A DNA stretch of 64,000 nucleotides from Paulinella micropora (taxonomy: Eukaryota > Cercozoa > Imbricatea > Euglyphida). Shown here one piece after another: positions 1 through 11,221 of this stretch. The stretch is from the NCBI GenBank assembly GCA_009731375.1, contig BJOX01000268.1, positions 68,880-132,879 on the forward strand. The letters are read 5' to 3'. Positions within the stretch are counted from its first letter, which is position 1. Each line of letters starts with the position of its first letter. The notes below the pieces were generated by a model. That model saw nothing but the letters and a program-made list of their open reading frames with translations. It did no database searches and had not been told where the DNA came from. The translations under genes and the position numbers were made by a program.

Positions 1-88
<88 letters not shown>

Positions 89-117
89 CTCTCTCTCTCT
101 CTCTCTCGCTCCCTCTC
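1..117. repeat. (CT)n microsatellite
   Basis: Nearly pure CT dinucleotide run with a few TTTC and TACC interruptions at the left edge of the window. No gene content. Confidence 0.95.
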
Positions 118-219
118 CCTCCTCTCAAGCCCAAGGAAACACGTCCACTTGCATGTGTCGCTTCTGTGTTTATGTGTTGCTTGTTGCTTGTTGCTTGTCA
201 GGTTTCTCACACGTCCACC

Positions 220-530
220 ATCAAGGCCAAGAAGAGCACGTGCTGCGCCATCTGCTGAGCACACGTGCAGAGTCATCTACCGAGCAAGAACACGATAGTT
301 GTCTCAGCAGATGACTCAGCACAAGGCTAAGAAGAACACGTGCTGCGCCATCTGCTGAGCACGTGCGCTTAAGCATGTGTGCCGAACACGTGCTGAGTCC
401 TGTGCTGAGAAGACATGCTGGGTACACGTGCTGCTTGGTCTGCTGAACACATGTGCTGAGTCAACTGCTGAGAACATGTGACTGCTGCGCCATCTGCGGT
501 GAGCACGTGCTGATGAGAATCGGTCGTCCC
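220..530. repeat. Degenerate minisatellite rich in CACGTG
   Basis: Irregular copies of a roughly 20-28 bp unit resembling AACACGTGCTG plus CATCTGCTGAG occur about eight times with indels. Several copies contain the palindrome CACGTG. Open frames across it are by-products of the repeat and show no protein-like conservation. Confidence 0.7.
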
Positions 531-544
531 TGTTGAGCCTGTTG

Positions 545-808
545 AGGCCCATTCGGACATCATACATACATAGATACATGCATATGTATGCATTACATGC
601 ATGCATATATTCATGCATGCTGCATGCATATATTCATGCATGCAATACATACATGCATGCATGCATGCATACATACATGCATACATACATACATGCATAC
701 ATACATACATACATGCATACATACATACATACATACATCAGTATATACATACATATATACATACATACATACGTACATACATACATACATACATACATAC
801 ATACATAC
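545..808. repeat. (ACAT)n / (GCAT)n microsatellite
   Basis: Tetranucleotide array of ACAT with interspersed GCAT and TATA variants. All overlapping open frames are repeat-encoded Tyr/His/Cys-Met strings and not genes. Confidence 0.95.
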
Positions 809-1259
809 CGTGAGTTTGGATACAACCCCAAGGGGTAATTACACAACGAACCTCTTAATAAAGATCTCTATGGCTGCATTAAGTCCTGACTCCAGAGAGC
901 ATGTGAAATACCAGTAAATAGCAGAGCGGTCACTTCGTTTATTTACGTAGATTTCTACTTGTTGCAGACTGGGGTTGCAATATACGAACACGACTGAACG
1001 TAGATTGTAAGTTTGCTAAGTTGAACTTCGTAAAACTACTGAGTACTTGAAGGCTGACTTCAAGTGCAAGTTGTAGTTGAGTGTGTTCGGAATTTGCTTT
1101 TGGGAAAAAAGCCTTCCCAGTCATGAATTGTGAAATTTTGCACATCTCACGTCCTTGTCAACAAATATACCGATATGACTGTGTTGCGGTAAAAACGACA
1201 AAAAGGCAGTGATATGGGGGAAAAAATTGCAATTCATAGCTGATTTTTAAATTGATAGT
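809..1259. other. Unique sequence, no gene seen
   Basis: About 450 bp between the ACAT array and the host repeat that carries copia-A. The only open frame (minus, 68 codons) has no recognisable motif. Confidence 0.5.
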
Positions 1260-1414
1260 TTGAAGTCATTTCTGAACGAAATCGAAAACTATATACTAGA
1301 GTTAGTGAAGTCGAAACTTCACGTCGTGCAGAGGAGAATCTAACGGGCCTGTCAAAAAGAGTGAAAAGTCAACGGTAATGGTTTTGGCCGGTCGTTAAAG
1401 TGCTTAGTCAGGCT
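1260..1414 (+). repeat. Host repeat interrupted by copia-A (left part)
   Basis: This segment is a diverged copy of 49710-49860; both contain the blocks TCATTTCTGAACG, GAATCTAACGGGCC and CAACGGTAATG. It continues on the far side of copia-A at 11212 with GATAGC plus a C-rich run, as the paralogue does at 49853. The last five bases, AGGCT (1410-1414), are the target-site duplication. Confidence 0.85.
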
Positions 1415-1649
1415 TGTTAGACTATAGATTTGGTAACTAATATATCCATGTATTTAACCGGGTTATGCGGTTAGATCCCCTATAGAATAACTAATGCCAA
1501 TCCACCTTAATGGACCGAGTGTGTATATCTGCCCCCATTAAGTGGGTCCAGTTATTGTTCTGTTATACCTACCAATCGTTTTAGTCACCCACTGTTGGGT
1601 AAAGTACAATCATTAAAGTCATTCTTCTGTACTTCGTATGTACTTATCA
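1415..1649 (+). repeat. 5' LTR of copia-A
   Basis: 235 bp, canonical TG...CA ends. It matches 10970-11211 almost throughout; the 3' copy carries a few extra bases near positions 11120 and 11145. Confidence 0.95.
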
Positions 1650-1669
1650 GGTTATGAAGCCTTGAAGCG
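1650..1669 (+). promoter_or_regulatory. Primer-binding-site-like sequence of copia-A
   Basis: GGTTATGAAGCCTTGAAGCG directly abuts the 5' LTR and matches 17 of 20 bases after the copia-B 5' LTR. Its reverse complement contains CATAACC next to GGC, as in the anticodon arm of Met tRNA. That would fit half-tRNA priming as known for Drosophila copia; the tRNA assignment is inference. Confidence 0.6.
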
Positions 1670-2248
1670 CCGCTAGCGCAAGACCCTTCGGAGAGTGTCT
1701 ACGAACAGCTGGCAAGAACACCCAGAGGGACGTTGTCTCGTTCGTGTTTCGTGCCAGACAGAACTAAATTCTGTCAAGTTACTGTGTGTGGCTGATAGGT
1801 AGCTGGTGAGGCCCTGTGCGTTGTGAGCTGAGTCTCAGCGCAGTGGGTGGTAGTCGGAGGCTTGTCGAGCTCAGTCTGCCAGCCCTTCGAGGCGTCAAGA
1901 GTCCCAAGAGGGACGTTCCGTGGACAGTGGCCCTAGTGCCAATCCAGATCACCAGTGCTGCCGGTTACGACGGTACCGGCAACCTACATCAGTGCAACAG
2001 GCTTGGCTTTAATCAGTTTGTGAGTCGGACTCTTGCAGAAGCTCTGTCGTTTACGGTCGACAACTACTTGTTAAGACCCTACTCATTGTCGTCGTTCCGT
2101 TTGCCGACGTTAGACTCTTTCCCGGCTGTGGTGAAAGATCCCAAAACCAACGGGACCAGTCACCAGGACAAGTGCTTTGGCGTTCGAGTAGCCGACGTTC
2201 GCACAACAAGTCCCAGTCAAGTAGCTTTGGGGTAAGCAATAAGGTACG
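1670..2248 (+). other. Leader of copia-A
   Basis: 580 bp between the primer site and the gag start. It holds a 139-codon open frame (1816-2235) without recognisable domains, which I treat as leader and not as a gene. Copia-B has a comparable leader of about 900 bp. Confidence 0.6.
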
Positions 2249-3300
2249 ATGTCTACACCTTCACACCACCCGAAAGTAAAACTAGACCTGAAAATCCCCC
2301 CTCTACCTAGAAACGCAAAAGACTTTAAGACGTACGAGACTACTTTGATAGCAATTCTCAGAATAGTTAACACACAATTAATTAATTGCTTGGAAGGAAG
2401 ACCAATTATATTCCTTAGTGCTGTCACGAGTGAGTCTGCACCGTCACCATCTACTGCTAAAAAGTCACCGTCTTTGTCTGTGACACAAAGAGAGATAGAT
2501 GAAGAAGAAGGTCTTAAGAAGGAAGAGGAGAAGAACGAAATCACGGGGAAAAGAAGAGAGCTAAAAGATGAGCTGCTAGCATATCTTATTTCCTCCTGCT
2601 AGCAGAATCCGGACGCTATGGCATTGTTGCCAGAAGCAGAAGGTGATCCTGCCAAATTCTGGAAAGCCATTGTTGATGAGTATAGGGGGTTAGACGAAAT
2701 AGCAAAGGCAGGTAGAATTGACAAGCTAGATGCTATGCAGGGGCCAAGTTCTATGAATAGAGTAGAGACATCGCTAACAAAATACAAGACACTAGTCAGA
2801 CAGGTTGAGATAGACGAAGGTAGGCCTGAGTCAGACTACAAGAAATGTAAGAAGTTATTTAGGTTACTGCAACACCTAGACCCTAGTATGTCAATTTTGT
2901 ACACAACATGGCAACGTATGGATGCAAGATGGGACTGGAGACAGTTAACCCTGAAGATAGTTCAGGTAGCACAAGAACACAACAACGAAAAATTGTACAG
3001 AGAAGTGATAACACCCCAGAGAGGCAAGCAGGTAGTATTCAACACAGTTTCGACGACGAAAGATTCTGAATTAAAATGCTACTGCTGCAAGCAAGCTGGA
3101 CACATGTTATGAATGTACTTCTAGATGTGCTAGAACAGATTGTCGAGAGGGCGAAAGAGGTGTCAGACATACAGGAGCTGAATGTTCTTTTACTAAAAGC
3201 ATAACTGCTAGACAGGGAAAGACAGGCAAGCCAAAATACACTGACAGACCCAAAAAGTCCATTCACAAAGACAGCTCTTCTGAAAAACCTAACTCTAAAC
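2249..3300 (+). pseudogene. copia-A gag (capsid and zinc-knuckle part), frameshifted
   Basis: ATG at 2249 opens a Gag-like frame that stops at 2602 and resumes at 2618-3112. The second part is helical and charged and ends in a zinc knuckle beginning CYCCKQAGH at about 3076-3102. The knuckle is broken right after its His: a stop follows, and the last Cys is found only in another frame (GAATGT at about 3113). The downstream frame is Lys/Arg-rich. Gag packages element RNA into particles. Assignment rests on position after the leader, the CCHC motif and the protease downstream. The copy is dead through frameshifts. Confidence 0.75.
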
Positions 3301-3475
3301 ACAAACCAAGAAAGGGTAGCACAATGAACAGAAAGAAAGGACCTAGGAAAGGGAAGTTCATTTGTGTAGGTGAGGAGCAGGAAGAAGAAGAGAGTGAGTC
3401 ATCACAGGATGAAAGAGAGTCGAACGTCAGTAGATCAACAGGACAATGAGGACGTAGAATCAGAACAGTCAGATC

Positions 3476-4342
3476 ATGAGAGTCAGAAAGATGACGAAAA
3501 TGATGAACCTGACGATTCGCTACAACTCATTCAGTGGGTGCATGAATGTGGAGATAAAAAAGAGGGAGAGCAAGAAGAGACCTCAGACAAACCCTATTCC
3601 TATCCCCATTCCACTCACTCAACAGACAGTTAAACCCTTAACTAGACCCCCACAAGAATTCAGAGGGATAGATCCTAGCATCTTTCATGTCCCATACTTA
3701 TCAAGTGACTTTCTGCTGAAATACGCTTTGCTTGAAGCTCAGAGTAGGCATTTAGGGAGAGATCTTTCTTTAGTATTAACAGAGTTATTTGGGGTTGTCC
3801 CCCCTGACACAGTCCCCATTGAACCAGTTAATCTAAACTATGCTAAAGTATGGAGATCAAGAAAGATAGAATCCCCAGAGGATTTCTTGATCCCAGACAA
3901 CAAGCGATGTGAAGGCATAGTTAGGGATACAGGAAAGAGATGTCAATGGACTCTAGGCTTAGCTAGAAGGGGAGGTCCGGGAACAAGCGCAGCCTGGAGG
4001 TTGCTGAGGTTTAAAAACTGTATGTTTCACAAACCCAAACTCAGACCTGACTCAGACAAGAGCCCTTTGATGACAGACGAAGCAAAAGCTCTCATGGTAG
4101 CAGCATTAGCGGAGATAAGAGATCCACTAATGTATGATAGAGTGTATAGCGGGATCCCTAGGGATAAAGATGGATGTCCCGTGCCCCCTCCTCATCTAAC
4201 AGAGATCTCTGATCAAATCCCAGCTGACGAGCTTAAGGTAGGAACTATGGCCTTATGCGTGAACAGTGATAGGCCTAGATCACCTCATGTAGTCAAAATG
4301 GATAGTGCTCAGCCAGTTAGCCCAAGCACCAACAGAAGCTAG
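3476..4342 (+). pseudogene. copia-A Gag-Pol linker with Cys/His module
   Basis: A 288-codon frame in the position between Gag and protease. Around 3901-4040 it encodes a compact motif: RCEG, then GKRC about ten residues on, then a distal C-x2-H (CMFH). The same arrangement (RCHG, RRC, CVEH) occurs at the matching place in copia-B (36694-36835), so it is a family feature. The spacing resembles small C-x(n)-C-x(n)-C-x2-H zinc modules. I do not know its function; nucleic-acid binding is a guess. The flanks are Ser/Pro- and acid-rich. Confidence 0.6.
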
Positions 4343-5415
4343 TCAGAGTGAGAGCTTAGGCGATGGAGTAAATGAGACAGCAAGAACTGACCGATCAGAG
4401 AGAGAAGATGAGGAAGAGGAATCGTTTGAACATACCCCGGGAGATTGGACAAACCCAGACAGCAGTCAGTATGGGCAATTCCCAAACAAGTGGATGTCCC
4501 CTTCAAATTATTTCACTAAATCGGAACTCAAGGAGATAGGATACGAAAGAAGAATAGCTACGGAAACCCCAGATACCCCAGGTAGTAAAGACAGGGTAGA
4601 TTCAGATGACAGCGGGGGAGAAACTGTTATCAGACGAAAGGGAAAGAGTAGCTATAGATCCTACCTTGATATTAAAGCATTTCCAGCACAGGCAGCAAGT
4701 AGTAGCTCTAGTAGCACAACGGGGCCTCTAGCGGCTAGTCAAGCTAGCAGTAAAAGTAGTACAGATCAGACTGCATCTACTGCACGCCCCATAAGTAGAG
4801 CAAAGAGCAGTACAGAGCCAGCCAGTGCTACTACACAGGACAGCGGTAGTGTTCCTACTGCTAACCCCAGAGCAACATCGCCGCCTAACAACCAACCGGG
4901 TAGGATAGAGAGTTACTTCACTCAGTTGTTTGATGCCATTCACCGGGGGAGTTTCGCAGTCGATTTCAGATCGGCGGAGCATACAACCGGGATAAACGAT
5001 AAACGTCTTTTACTCTGGATTACGTACAGTCATAGAACAGTATGTGTCAACAATGTGCATAAGAAGTGAGGATGTAGACGCTACCCAGTTTGCCATAGGT
5101 TTTCCTTATATCGCTTATACTAATTCGCACCCTTACATTCAAGAGATCTTAGGTCCTGTCCCCAGACCAAGCCCGATTGAAGAACCGGGAGCAGAAGAAG
5201 AGGATGAGGAAAGAAATGAAGGTGGTAGTATCATGCACAATGCGCATGCTATGGTCAATCTGTCTAGAGATAGCATAGTTGACGATAGTGCTTGTAGCAC
5301 AAACATATCACCCAACAAAAAACTGTTCACTAATTTAGTGAAAGGACAATCTAAGTTCAAGACAGTCAACAATATCATAAAAACATTACTGAAAGGTCAA
5401 TGTCAGTACAGTTAG
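4305..5415 (+). pseudogene. copia-A protease region
   Basis: Two overlapping frames (4305-5069 and 5044-5415). The first is a Ser/Thr/Ala-rich low-complexity linker. The second contains VDDSACSTNIS at about 5278-5310, which fits the copia aspartic-protease active site (D-S-G/A-x-x-x). The catalytic Asp is kept, but the frame stops soon after, at 5415. The protease would cut the Gag-Pol polyprotein in the particle. Confidence 0.7.
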
Positions 5416-5436
5416 CAGGTGTCGGAGAGGAGATAG

Positions 5437-6902
5437 ATGTGGTTGCTAGAAATGCAGCCTTGTTATAACCCAGACTTGCCTTACACCCTTATATCCACTG
5501 CCACATGGGATAATGCAGGAAATGCAGTACTGCATCAGAACGGACAGATCATTTTGCTTGATAAGCCCATTCCAGTAGATAAGGGAGCGATATTAGCTCA
5601 AGGACGCAGAGCACAAAATAATATATATGTCTGGGATAAGCCTGGCAGTCAGCAGTTAGACCCGAATCTCATTTTCGACCCACACACAGGAAAGCAAGTC
5701 AGTAATAGGAAGAAACTTGCAAAGCCAAAGAATCGCAAGAAGAAACACGTAAATCACAACGCCACATCGACACCCACACAGCAATGCTTCGCACCAAATG
5801 CAAGCACAGACTATCTGTTTCGCGGAAATATGTCTGCGTGTGTGTGTGGTTGGGCATGTGATCATGGATGCAACTATGTGCCTTATGTGTACGAATGCGA
5901 GACTGAGCTTGGAGAAAAAGCTGCAGCTGATGACAATACTTACAATTGCGCATACCTTTTGCCTTTTCTTCGTCCTGATGCAAGCAAAAATATCCATTTC
6001 GTCATCCTTCACCGAATGGCTCGACACAGAGGCGGAGGCAATGGATAGATTAGCAAAGTCACAGCGATGGACGATAGTAGGGAAGGACTGGAGAGAGGCA
6101 GTAAGGAAATGCGCGTGTTGCAATCAAGCTAAGATGAGAGAGTTAGATCATAGCTCTAAGAATAGACACGACAGGGATTGGGCCCCGGGAGAATGTCTCG
6201 TAAAGGGTAATCAGTTTTATCTAGTATTGTCCCATGATGGTAGAAAGTATAAGTATACTATCAAATGCGTAGCTAGTGGATACGTAAAGGATTACTACCT
6301 AAAGCAAATGCGTAGCTAGTGGATATGTATAAGGATATAGGGGTTATGGCGTTTTCCAAGCGTGGATCAAACGTCAAGGGGTAGAATTCTATCCTTCCCC
6401 TAAGGGACACAGTAAGAGTAATGGAGTGATAGAAAGATCGCATCTTACTATGGAAGGCCCAGCAACAGCTGCCAGACTTGACGCGGGTTTGCCCATAAGC
6501 TTTTGGACAGATATGGAAAGAAATTTTACATACATTGAGAATAGAATCCCTAACGCACACGGAAATTTCAAAGGAATTTCCCCTTTTGAGGCCATCTTCA
6601 AAAAGAAACCGCTCATGTCTCACCTAAAACCTATAGGTTGTGCTGCGATTATGAAGGTGGAGAGTAAAAAGGGAGAACCAAAAGGTGTGCCAGTCATATT
6701 CCTAGGGTATGAACCAACTACTGGTTACTATAGGGTCTACGATCCTGTAGGTCGAAGAATTTACGGAGACTTGCGAAATGTCCGTTTTTATGTCAACCGC
6801 ATGGGGAAACGTGTTGCTGCGAAAGTCCTCAAACTCAATCCCCGGGAAGAAGAGAAACTAGAGGGTTGCATGGAGCAAAGAAATAGCAATCCCAAAGTCT
6901 AG
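5437..6902 (+). pseudogene. copia-A pre-integrase and integrase
   Basis: 5437-6048 begins with a typical end-of-protease/pre-integrase stretch (LPYTLIS, then DNAGNAVLHQNGQI). Frame 5798-6319 carries the C-x2-C half of the integrase zinc domain (KCACC, about 6110). After another break, 6390-6902 carries the catalytic-Glu block (NGVIERSH, about 6418-6441) and the copia-type C-terminal region (GYEPTTGYYRVYDP). The second catalytic Asp region is not recognisable; a local tandem duplication lies there (6262-6325). Integrase would insert element cDNA and make the 5-bp duplication, but this copy is inactive. Confidence 0.8.
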
Positions 6903-7002
6903 TACTCCAGGGGGAGATGAGGAAAACGGTCCCGAGGAAGGAATCACCGACGAAATAGAAATAGAGGGAGCTGAAATAGGATTTCATCCTAAGAAACAGG
7001 GT

Positions 7003-9445
7003 TTGCCTATTTCGGGTGCTTCTAGGTCTACCGTAGTTGTGGAAAAAGAAGTTGTGGTTGTAGAAAGTGACAATGAGACGGAAGAGCCGTTGTCCCCACC
7101 AGCCACCCCACAAACTCATGATCCAGGTGGAACCCCACAACCAGAAAAGAAAAGCGTCAGCGAACCGCCAGTCAGTTCGGTAGCCTTTCAGAAAGCTAGT
7201 AAGGTAAGACTGCCGAACCGACTGGACACCTTGAAGGGAGTTGAAGTAGCAGTCCCTGCGCCAGAATTTGGAGAGAAATGGGCTCGGGCCCAGTACGGAG
7301 ATAAGTGGAGCACTCATGTTAGGAAAGGACGAACCATCCGTCCAGCGGGAGCTTTAAATGCAATCTCTGGAAAAATGGAACCAACACATTATATAGACTT
7401 CGGAGAGGGTAAAGCAGAGAGAATGCTAGATAGCGAGATAGAAAAATATAGAATTAGTTCAGTCGGTACGGACAGTCTTATTGAAATTACCCCCGAAGTG
7501 CTAACTCAGCCAGTATTATCTCCCCATACGCCTAACCCCACTACTTTCCGTTCATGGGCACAAGGAGAGATGTCGGGAGACAATCTCATACCTGCTGGTC
7601 AAAAGAGGACCAGACCCCAGAAGCAGCCAACTGTTCCTCCAAATAGCGTAGCTGCAACCACTGTAGGAACACAAACACCGCCCATACTAACTGCTGCTAA
7701 ATTGCTAGAGGTAGTGCCAGATTCTGCTCGTAATGCTTGCTTTTATGCTTCTATTGAGCTGCCGCCAGACATCAAACCGCAAGACAAGAAGGCAGCGAGA
7801 GAGAAAGAAATAAAACAACAAGAAGAGCTGAAATCTTTTGAATGGGTAAGAGAGACTGAAGCGAGGAGAAGTGGCAGTAAAATAATACCACTGACATGGG
7901 TCGATACGGTAAAACCTGACCCTAAAGGTGGCACTTATTGCAAAGCTAGAACTGCCATAAGAGGAGATTTAATGGAGCCTGGTGTCCATTATAATGCTAG
8001 CGCACATATTCCCCTACTGCTTACCACAGCACTTTTCTCATGTTTGTCGCGCACGCTGTTCACAATAGGGATTTAAGGCTTGTTGACTTTGTCACCGCAT
8101 ATTTGCACGCAATCATGCCTTACACCATCTATGCGCGCCCACCGCCCGGATTTGAGCGAATAGGGTGGTTATGGCTTATCCTCAAAGCTTACTACGGTCA
8201 TCCTGAGTCTGGTAGACTGTGGTACGATGTCTTGAACGATATAGTCGTTCAGTTTGGATATAAGCCCCTAGCCATAGATAAGGCGTCTTATGCGATAGTA
8301 AAGGACAACAACCCACAGCACACCACGCTGCTTACATTCCATGTCGATGATGGTTTGCATGTTGCTAATGAGAAAGAGCACACAGCCTTAGTTAGGTTCT
8401 TCCAGAAAAAGGGTTTGAGATGCAAAGACCTTGGCTTAGCCACGTCTTTCAAGAACATTTCTCTCGACCATTTCGAGAATGGGATCCTAGTCCACCAAAA
8501 GGTTTATATTAAAGCCGTTTTGCTAAAGCTAGGATACGATAGCGCTATTCCCGCCAAGTCCCCCAACACCTCGGATACGGTCCGTCCCCTCAAGCCCGAA
8601 CACGCCATTTTGGCATACGATCTTCGTACCCTTATTGGTGTTTTGCTCTTTGTCGCTGTCAACACACAACCCTTGATCGTTTGCGCTCTGAACATGGCAG
8701 CTTTGGATATGGTACCGAACCCTCCCCGCGCGTATTCGCGAATCGATAAAATCTGTCGGTTTTTGGTGACACCACGTGGGATTTTCTTCCGCCGAGCGGA
8801 TAAGTCTATCACTTCTATGTGGGATTACGCGAAGCAGGGGAGCGTAAGCAAAAGCCAGTCAGCGGATCGCCAGCTATGGATTCATTTACGGATATTGACC
8901 CCAGTCACTTGTCTCAGCACTCGGTGAAGCTCGGTGAGGCAGAGATCCCTAAAGAAGTCCGCCAGAAGACTCCCGTTTTTGGCTACTGCGATTCAGATTT
9001 CGCTTCTAGGCAAGAAGATAGAAGGTCCCGGAGTGGCTTCATCTTTTTCTTTCATTTGACTCCGATTTCAGTTTTCTCAAAGTTGCAATCAGTAGTAGCT
9101 AACTTGACCGTGGAAGCCGAGATCATAGCTACTAACGAGGCGGTTAGGGAGGCTGAAACCATTAGGAGGGTGTTAGAGGACATGGGTTATTCGCCTGGCA
9201 CAATCCCGATCCTTGAGGATAACTCAGGAGCTATCTCATTGTCGGCTCGCGGCTTGGGTGAAAACCGTACTAAATACATTGCAGTGCGTTTTCATTACTT
9301 GGTCGACAGGTGCCGTGCAAAGTCCGTGCAATTGTACAAAATTGCGTCAAAGAAAAATTTAGCAGATTACCTGACTAAATCTCTTGCACTCCCGCAATTT
9401 TCGCCAATCTCCGGGCATGTCGCGGTAGAAATGCCGATTGAATAA
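7003..9445 (+). pseudogene. copia-A reverse transcriptase and RNase H
   Basis: Three overlapping frames (7003-8076, 8040-8927, 8819-9445). They carry the copia RT start (FEWVRE then IPLTWV), motif A (DFVTAYLHA, about 8079), the polymerase active site FHVDDG with both Asp codons at 8346-8351, and an RNase H with YCDSDFA, VEAEI and LEDNSGAI. RT catalytic residues are intact, but two frameshifts and a stop separate the parts. It converts element RNA to cDNA. Domain order after integrase defines the copia superfamily. Confidence 0.9.
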
Positions 9446-10960
9446 GTTTGCTTTGTTGTATTATGCATTCCGCACCATGCGTTATACGATATTATTGTTT
9501 GCTTTATTTTGATTGTTTGTGTATATTGCTTTCAAAATTCGTCTCCTTTAATGTCTAAATATTTATCAGCTAAACTCACTTTTACTACATGAGACTCCGA
9601 AAAGCGAGGGGCAGAGAGAGCCACTGCTGTTATTACGACATTAGAAGTTTATACATGTTACATAGATTATATCGCATGTGTCGATGATCTACTTTGCTAT
9701 ATAGACTTAATCGAAGTTAATGTCATAATAATTGTTAGTAGTAATAGTTATGACCAGACATATAGATTGTAACTAAGTAGACCCAATGAGGCCACCAGGG
9801 CGCTTTGTACTATGGTTATAATTTTGTTAGCGCAACTAAACAGTAGACATAGTTGTCGATGTGATCGGATCGCTCATATTTCTCGGTATATGCTTGCATC
9901 CTATGACAACCGTCAGATGTAATAGATAATTAATGTTAAAATGCAACCTTTAATGTTATTATCTTCATGTTGATGTATGTCGGTAATGTTGCGCGTCTAA
10001 ACAGAATTATTTCATGATGATGTTGTCATATGTTGTTTCTTATGGTTACATGTTTATCTATATGCTGTGACTATATACATCTTACCAGCAGGTGCTTCAG
10101 ACAGCGGAACCGGCATGTTCATAACTGCGTTTAGGCTGTGAAGGCCCAGCATGTTTTGTTTTGCTGTTATCTAGCGATATCTTTACCTGTCAAGTATATT
10201 GTATATAAGTCATACCCGGTCATATATTAAGTAATTATACCTGTTTTTATTGCATTATCGTATGTGCATCATAAATATGTGCGTTCATTATCGTTTTTGT
10301 GCACTTCTCATTGCATGAGGTTGTATTGGTGTGTGCAGGCGGGTATATGCGGGTTTGCGAATTTCACGCAAAATTTACGCTCATTTTTATGTCTTATGCT
10401 TTGACAATATTGCAGGGACCCAGACAATGCATTCCTGACAATGCTAATCGGGTTGACATTTCCCCGACATTTAACTATATAAATCATGTATGATGATTAT
10501 ATCTTCTATGTTTATGGTTATTAGTGCATATTTTTCAAATTTATATCAATCTGGGATCAACTCATATTTGCATATGATAGTATCATAATATGATATTTCA
10601 TTCAATTAGAGTGTCCCCTTGAAGTAAGTTAGAAATAATAAGTTTCTGGGAAGGCAGTATAAGGTAGCTAGATTAAGGAATAGCACTGAGGGGTGCGAGC
10701 GCTCTACTACCTACGTCACACTGCTATTACAGGACTATAGTACGTGAGTCAGACGTACTACGCTATGGGCCGGGGCATAGCTCTGAATGGGACATCCCTG
10801 TTAGCAGAGCCGATGTATCTACTTTTACGAGAGGTGAGGGAGTGGATAATCGATAGGTGTAATATTAATTTAATTTCCATCATTTTTATGCTAATACATA
10901 TTTCCACAGGCTTAAGGATTATCTTTAATTATGTCACAGTTTGTACTAATCTAAAGTAAT
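9446..10960. other. 3' noncoding region of copia-A
   Basis: About 1.5 kb of AT-rich DNA between RNase H and the polypurine tract. Short open frames (10299-10493, 10744-10959) show no motif. It is unusually long for a copia element; I see no second gene or nested insertion in it. Confidence 0.6.
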
Positions 10961-10969
10961 CAGGGGGAG
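10961..10969 (+). promoter_or_regulatory. Polypurine tract of copia-A
   Basis: CAGGGGGAG abuts the 3' LTR. The same GGGGGAG abuts the copia-B 3' LTR at 48980-48986. Confidence 0.85.
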
Positions 10970-11211
10970 TGTTAGACTATAGATTTGGTAACTAATATAT
11001 CCATGTATTTAAACGGGTTATGCGGTTAGATCCCCTATCAGAATAACTAATGCCAATCCACCTTAATGGACCGAGTGGGTATATCTGCCCCCATTAAGTG
11101 GGTCCAGTTATTGTTCTGTTATTAATACCTACCAATCGTTTTATTCATCGTTACTGTTGGGTAAAGTATAATCATTAAAGTCATTCTTCGGTACTTCGTA
11201 TGTACTTATCA
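10970..11211 (+). repeat. 3' LTR of copia-A
   Basis: 242 bp, TGTTAG...TATCA, paired with 1415-1649 and followed by the target duplication AGGCT at 11212-11216. Confidence 0.95.
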
Positions 11212-11221
11212 AGGCTGATAG

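Larger units (their letters stand above)
1415..11211 (+). mobile_element. Ty1/copia LTR retrotransposon copia-A, degenerate
   Basis: The element is 9.8 kb with LTRs at 1415-1649 and 10970-11211, both starting TGTTAG and ending TATCA. A perfect 5-bp duplication AGGCT lies at 1410-1414 and 11212-11216. The order protease, integrase, reverse transcriptase, RNase H is the copia (not gypsy) order. The coding region is broken into many frames from gag to RNase H, so the copy cannot make a complete polyprotein. LTRs differ by a few substitutions and small indels, so insertion is not very recent. About 1.5 kb of apparently noncoding DNA separates RNase H from the 3' LTR. Confidence 0.95.

Noticed and set aside
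1816-2235. 139-codon frame as a host gene
   Set aside because: It lies inside the copia-A leader and has no recognisable domain or conservation with copia-B.
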